This document shows, one piece after another, positions 32,292 through 33,199 of a stretch of 33,199 nt of DNA. Made by a program: the position numbers and the translations under genes. Source of the stretch: an uncultured Lachnospiraceae bacterium (GTDB lineage: Bacteria; Bacillota; Clostridia; Lachnospirales; Lachnospiraceae); the NCBI GenBank assembly GCA_946491665.1, contig CAMLYL010000029.1:1-33199 (forward strand), written 5' to 3'. Within the stretch, counting starts at the first letter, position 1; each line of letters begins with the position of its first letter. The notes below the pieces were generated by a model, which saw only the letters and a program-made list of their open reading frames with translations, had not been told where the DNA came from and did no database searches.

Positions 32292-33198
32292 ATTCTGATT
32301 TGGAGGCATTATGCCGAAACAGGATATCCGTCCATTGAAATTGTTTTTCAGCTTCCCTGCGGAGTCTCTGGATTTCCGGCGGATCGAGCCGGATCCAGCC
32401 TTTCTGCAGATCCTCTGAAGAAATTCCATTCAGTTCAGTCAGATGAAAATGAGATGGAAAGCGAAGAGTTTCCAGGGTGTTGGCGGTTTTCTGATCGTAA
32501 ATGACAGGAAAAACCCGGCACTGGCATATCAGACCCAGGATAATACTGTGGAATCGGGTTCCGATCACATACTCACTTTCTTTAAATTCCTGCAGGATGG
32601 AGGAAAGGTTTTTGTCATATAATACACATCGCACAGAATCTCTTTGGGGAGGATCCAGGGCCTGATAGAGTTTCTGTATGATAATTCCATCCCCCTGAGG
32701 AACACAGAAACCCGTCAAAACAATCTGATATCCCATCTGGATAAAATGACGGATCATGACTAAATGAAAATTCAGGTACGCGTCCTGGAACATATGGAGC
32801 GGATATTTACCTGTGCGGTTTTCAAGATATACCGGGGCGATCAGAAGCTTTCTCTTTTTGGGCTTTAATGTGGGATGCAGGTTAAACACTACATCGGGGG
32901 CCCAGGCGGCATGGGGAAGATCCGAAAAAAGCTGATAGGATTGCTGATCGCGGAAGCAGATCCCTTTGTACTTTTGAAATAAATTATGGTAGGCGCTCAG
33001 ATAATTCGGATCTGTAAATGGGCCGAAGTTGCTGCCGATTAAGTAAAGACCCTTACTTTTTTCCGCCAGATATAAATCTGTTCCGAAAAAGGCGGACCAA
33101 TCATCATAGTGCTGGACAAAAGAAGAACCGCCGATGTGGATGACAGCTTTGGAGCCGCGGACCATCAGTTTCCAGAATCCGCGGGAGATTCCGCGCTT
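32290..33198 (-). CDS. Polysaccharide pyruvyl transferase family protein (5' partial)
   Basis: A PF04230-type enzyme that adds pyruvate ketals from phosphoenolpyruvate to sugar residues. The - strand frame is open to the right edge (reading KRGISRGFWKL before the Met encoded at 33165), so the true start is outside. Counting from that Met, motifs are VIHIGGSSF (8-16), LIGSNFGPF (42-50), CFRDQQSYQLF (70-80), APDVVFNL (89-96) and the conserved VIGTRFHSIILGL (200-212) in the C-terminal GT-B-like half. It faces the SLH-pectinesterase gene across a shared terminator. It could pyruvylate the surface polymer of this locus or the wall polymer bound by SLH domains (the CsaB role), but the motifs do not decide between them. 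Confidence 0.86.
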   Translation of the reverse strand, partial: KRGISRGFWKLMVRGSKAVIHIGGSSFVQHYDDWSAFFGTDLYLAEKSKGLYLIGSNFGPFTDPNYLSAYHNLFQKYKGICFRDQQSYQLFSDLPHAAWAPDVVFNLHPTLKPKKRKLLIAPVYLENRTGKYPLHMFQDAYLNFHLVMIRHFIQMGYQIVLTGFCVPQGDGIIIQKLYQALDPPQRDSVRCVLYDKNLSSILQEFKESEYVIGTRFHSIILGLICQCRVFPVIYDQKTANTLETLRFPSHFHLTELNGISSEDLQKGWIRLDPPEIQRLRREAEKQFQWTDILFRHNASKSE

Positions 33199-33199
33199 C

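Overview
The window looks like part of the chromosome of a Bacillota bacterium of the class Clostridia, most likely a Lachnospiraceae-type gut organism. The reasons are AGGAGG-type ribosome binding sites before nearly every gene, wall and surface families typical of Gram-positives (LytR-CpsA-Psr, L,D-transpeptidase, SLH domains, triple-tyrosine-like modules, a GBS Bsp-like domain) and mixed GC content. The taxon is inferred from gene content only; there is no rRNA or other marker gene. I found no tRNA, rRNA, CRISPR array, insertion sequence or phage gene.

The window is almost entirely a surface-polysaccharide locus on the + strand. Region A (1-7626, visibly GC-rich) holds a WecE-like sugar aminotransferase (5' end cut by the window), a tandem GT2 glycosyltransferase, a WbbL-like GT2, a WcaJ-type polyprenyl glycosylphosphotransferase with its own promoter, an LCP ligase and a further rhamnosyltransferase-like GT2. 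Region B (7669-21397, lower GC) starts at a good promoter. It encodes an MdoB/LtaS-type phosphoglycerol transferase with a C-terminal GBS Bsp-like domain, a DPM/GtrB-type GT2 with two membrane helices, a very long RgpF-like rhamnan synthesis protein, an acyltransferase-3 protein, an NDP-sugar reductase/epimerase and RmlD. After a second promoter come RmlC, a Wzm/Wzt ABC-2 exporter pair, an unrecognised TM-beta-TM protein and an 814-residue tandem GT2.

Region C (21485-25740) holds two secreted proteins that share triple-tyrosine-like modules: an L,D-transpeptidase and an SGNH hydrolase. Region D (25865-28979) pairs a GT2 carrying a C-terminal coiled coil with a polytopic DUF6020/GT-C-like membrane protein. 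Region E (29123-32197) is an SLH-anchored pectin methylesterase ending at a bidirectional terminator. Facing it on the - strand is a polysaccharide pyruvyl transferase whose 5' end lies outside the window.

How the parts fit (inference): the wcaJ-type enzyme would prime undecaprenyl phosphate. RmlC/RmlD would supply dTDP-L-rhamnose and WecE dTDP-Fuc4N, both drawn from dTDP-4-keto-6-deoxyglucose; rmlA and rmlB are not in the window. The GT2 and RgpF-like proteins would build a rhamnose-rich chain, Wzm/Wzt would export it and the LCP protein would attach it to the wall. Outside the membrane, the DPM-type GT2 plus a GT-C protein could add side chains, and the MdoB-type enzyme could add glycerol phosphate. 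This is the same set of roles as streptococcal GacI, GacL and GacH, on a different gene layout. The most interesting points are this Gac/Rgp-like decoration set in a Clostridia-type genome, the MdoB-GBS-Bsp fusion, an exact 140-residue tandem duplication at the end of the RgpF-like protein, the paired module-sharing secreted enzymes, and the SLH-pectinesterase beside a pyruvyl transferase.
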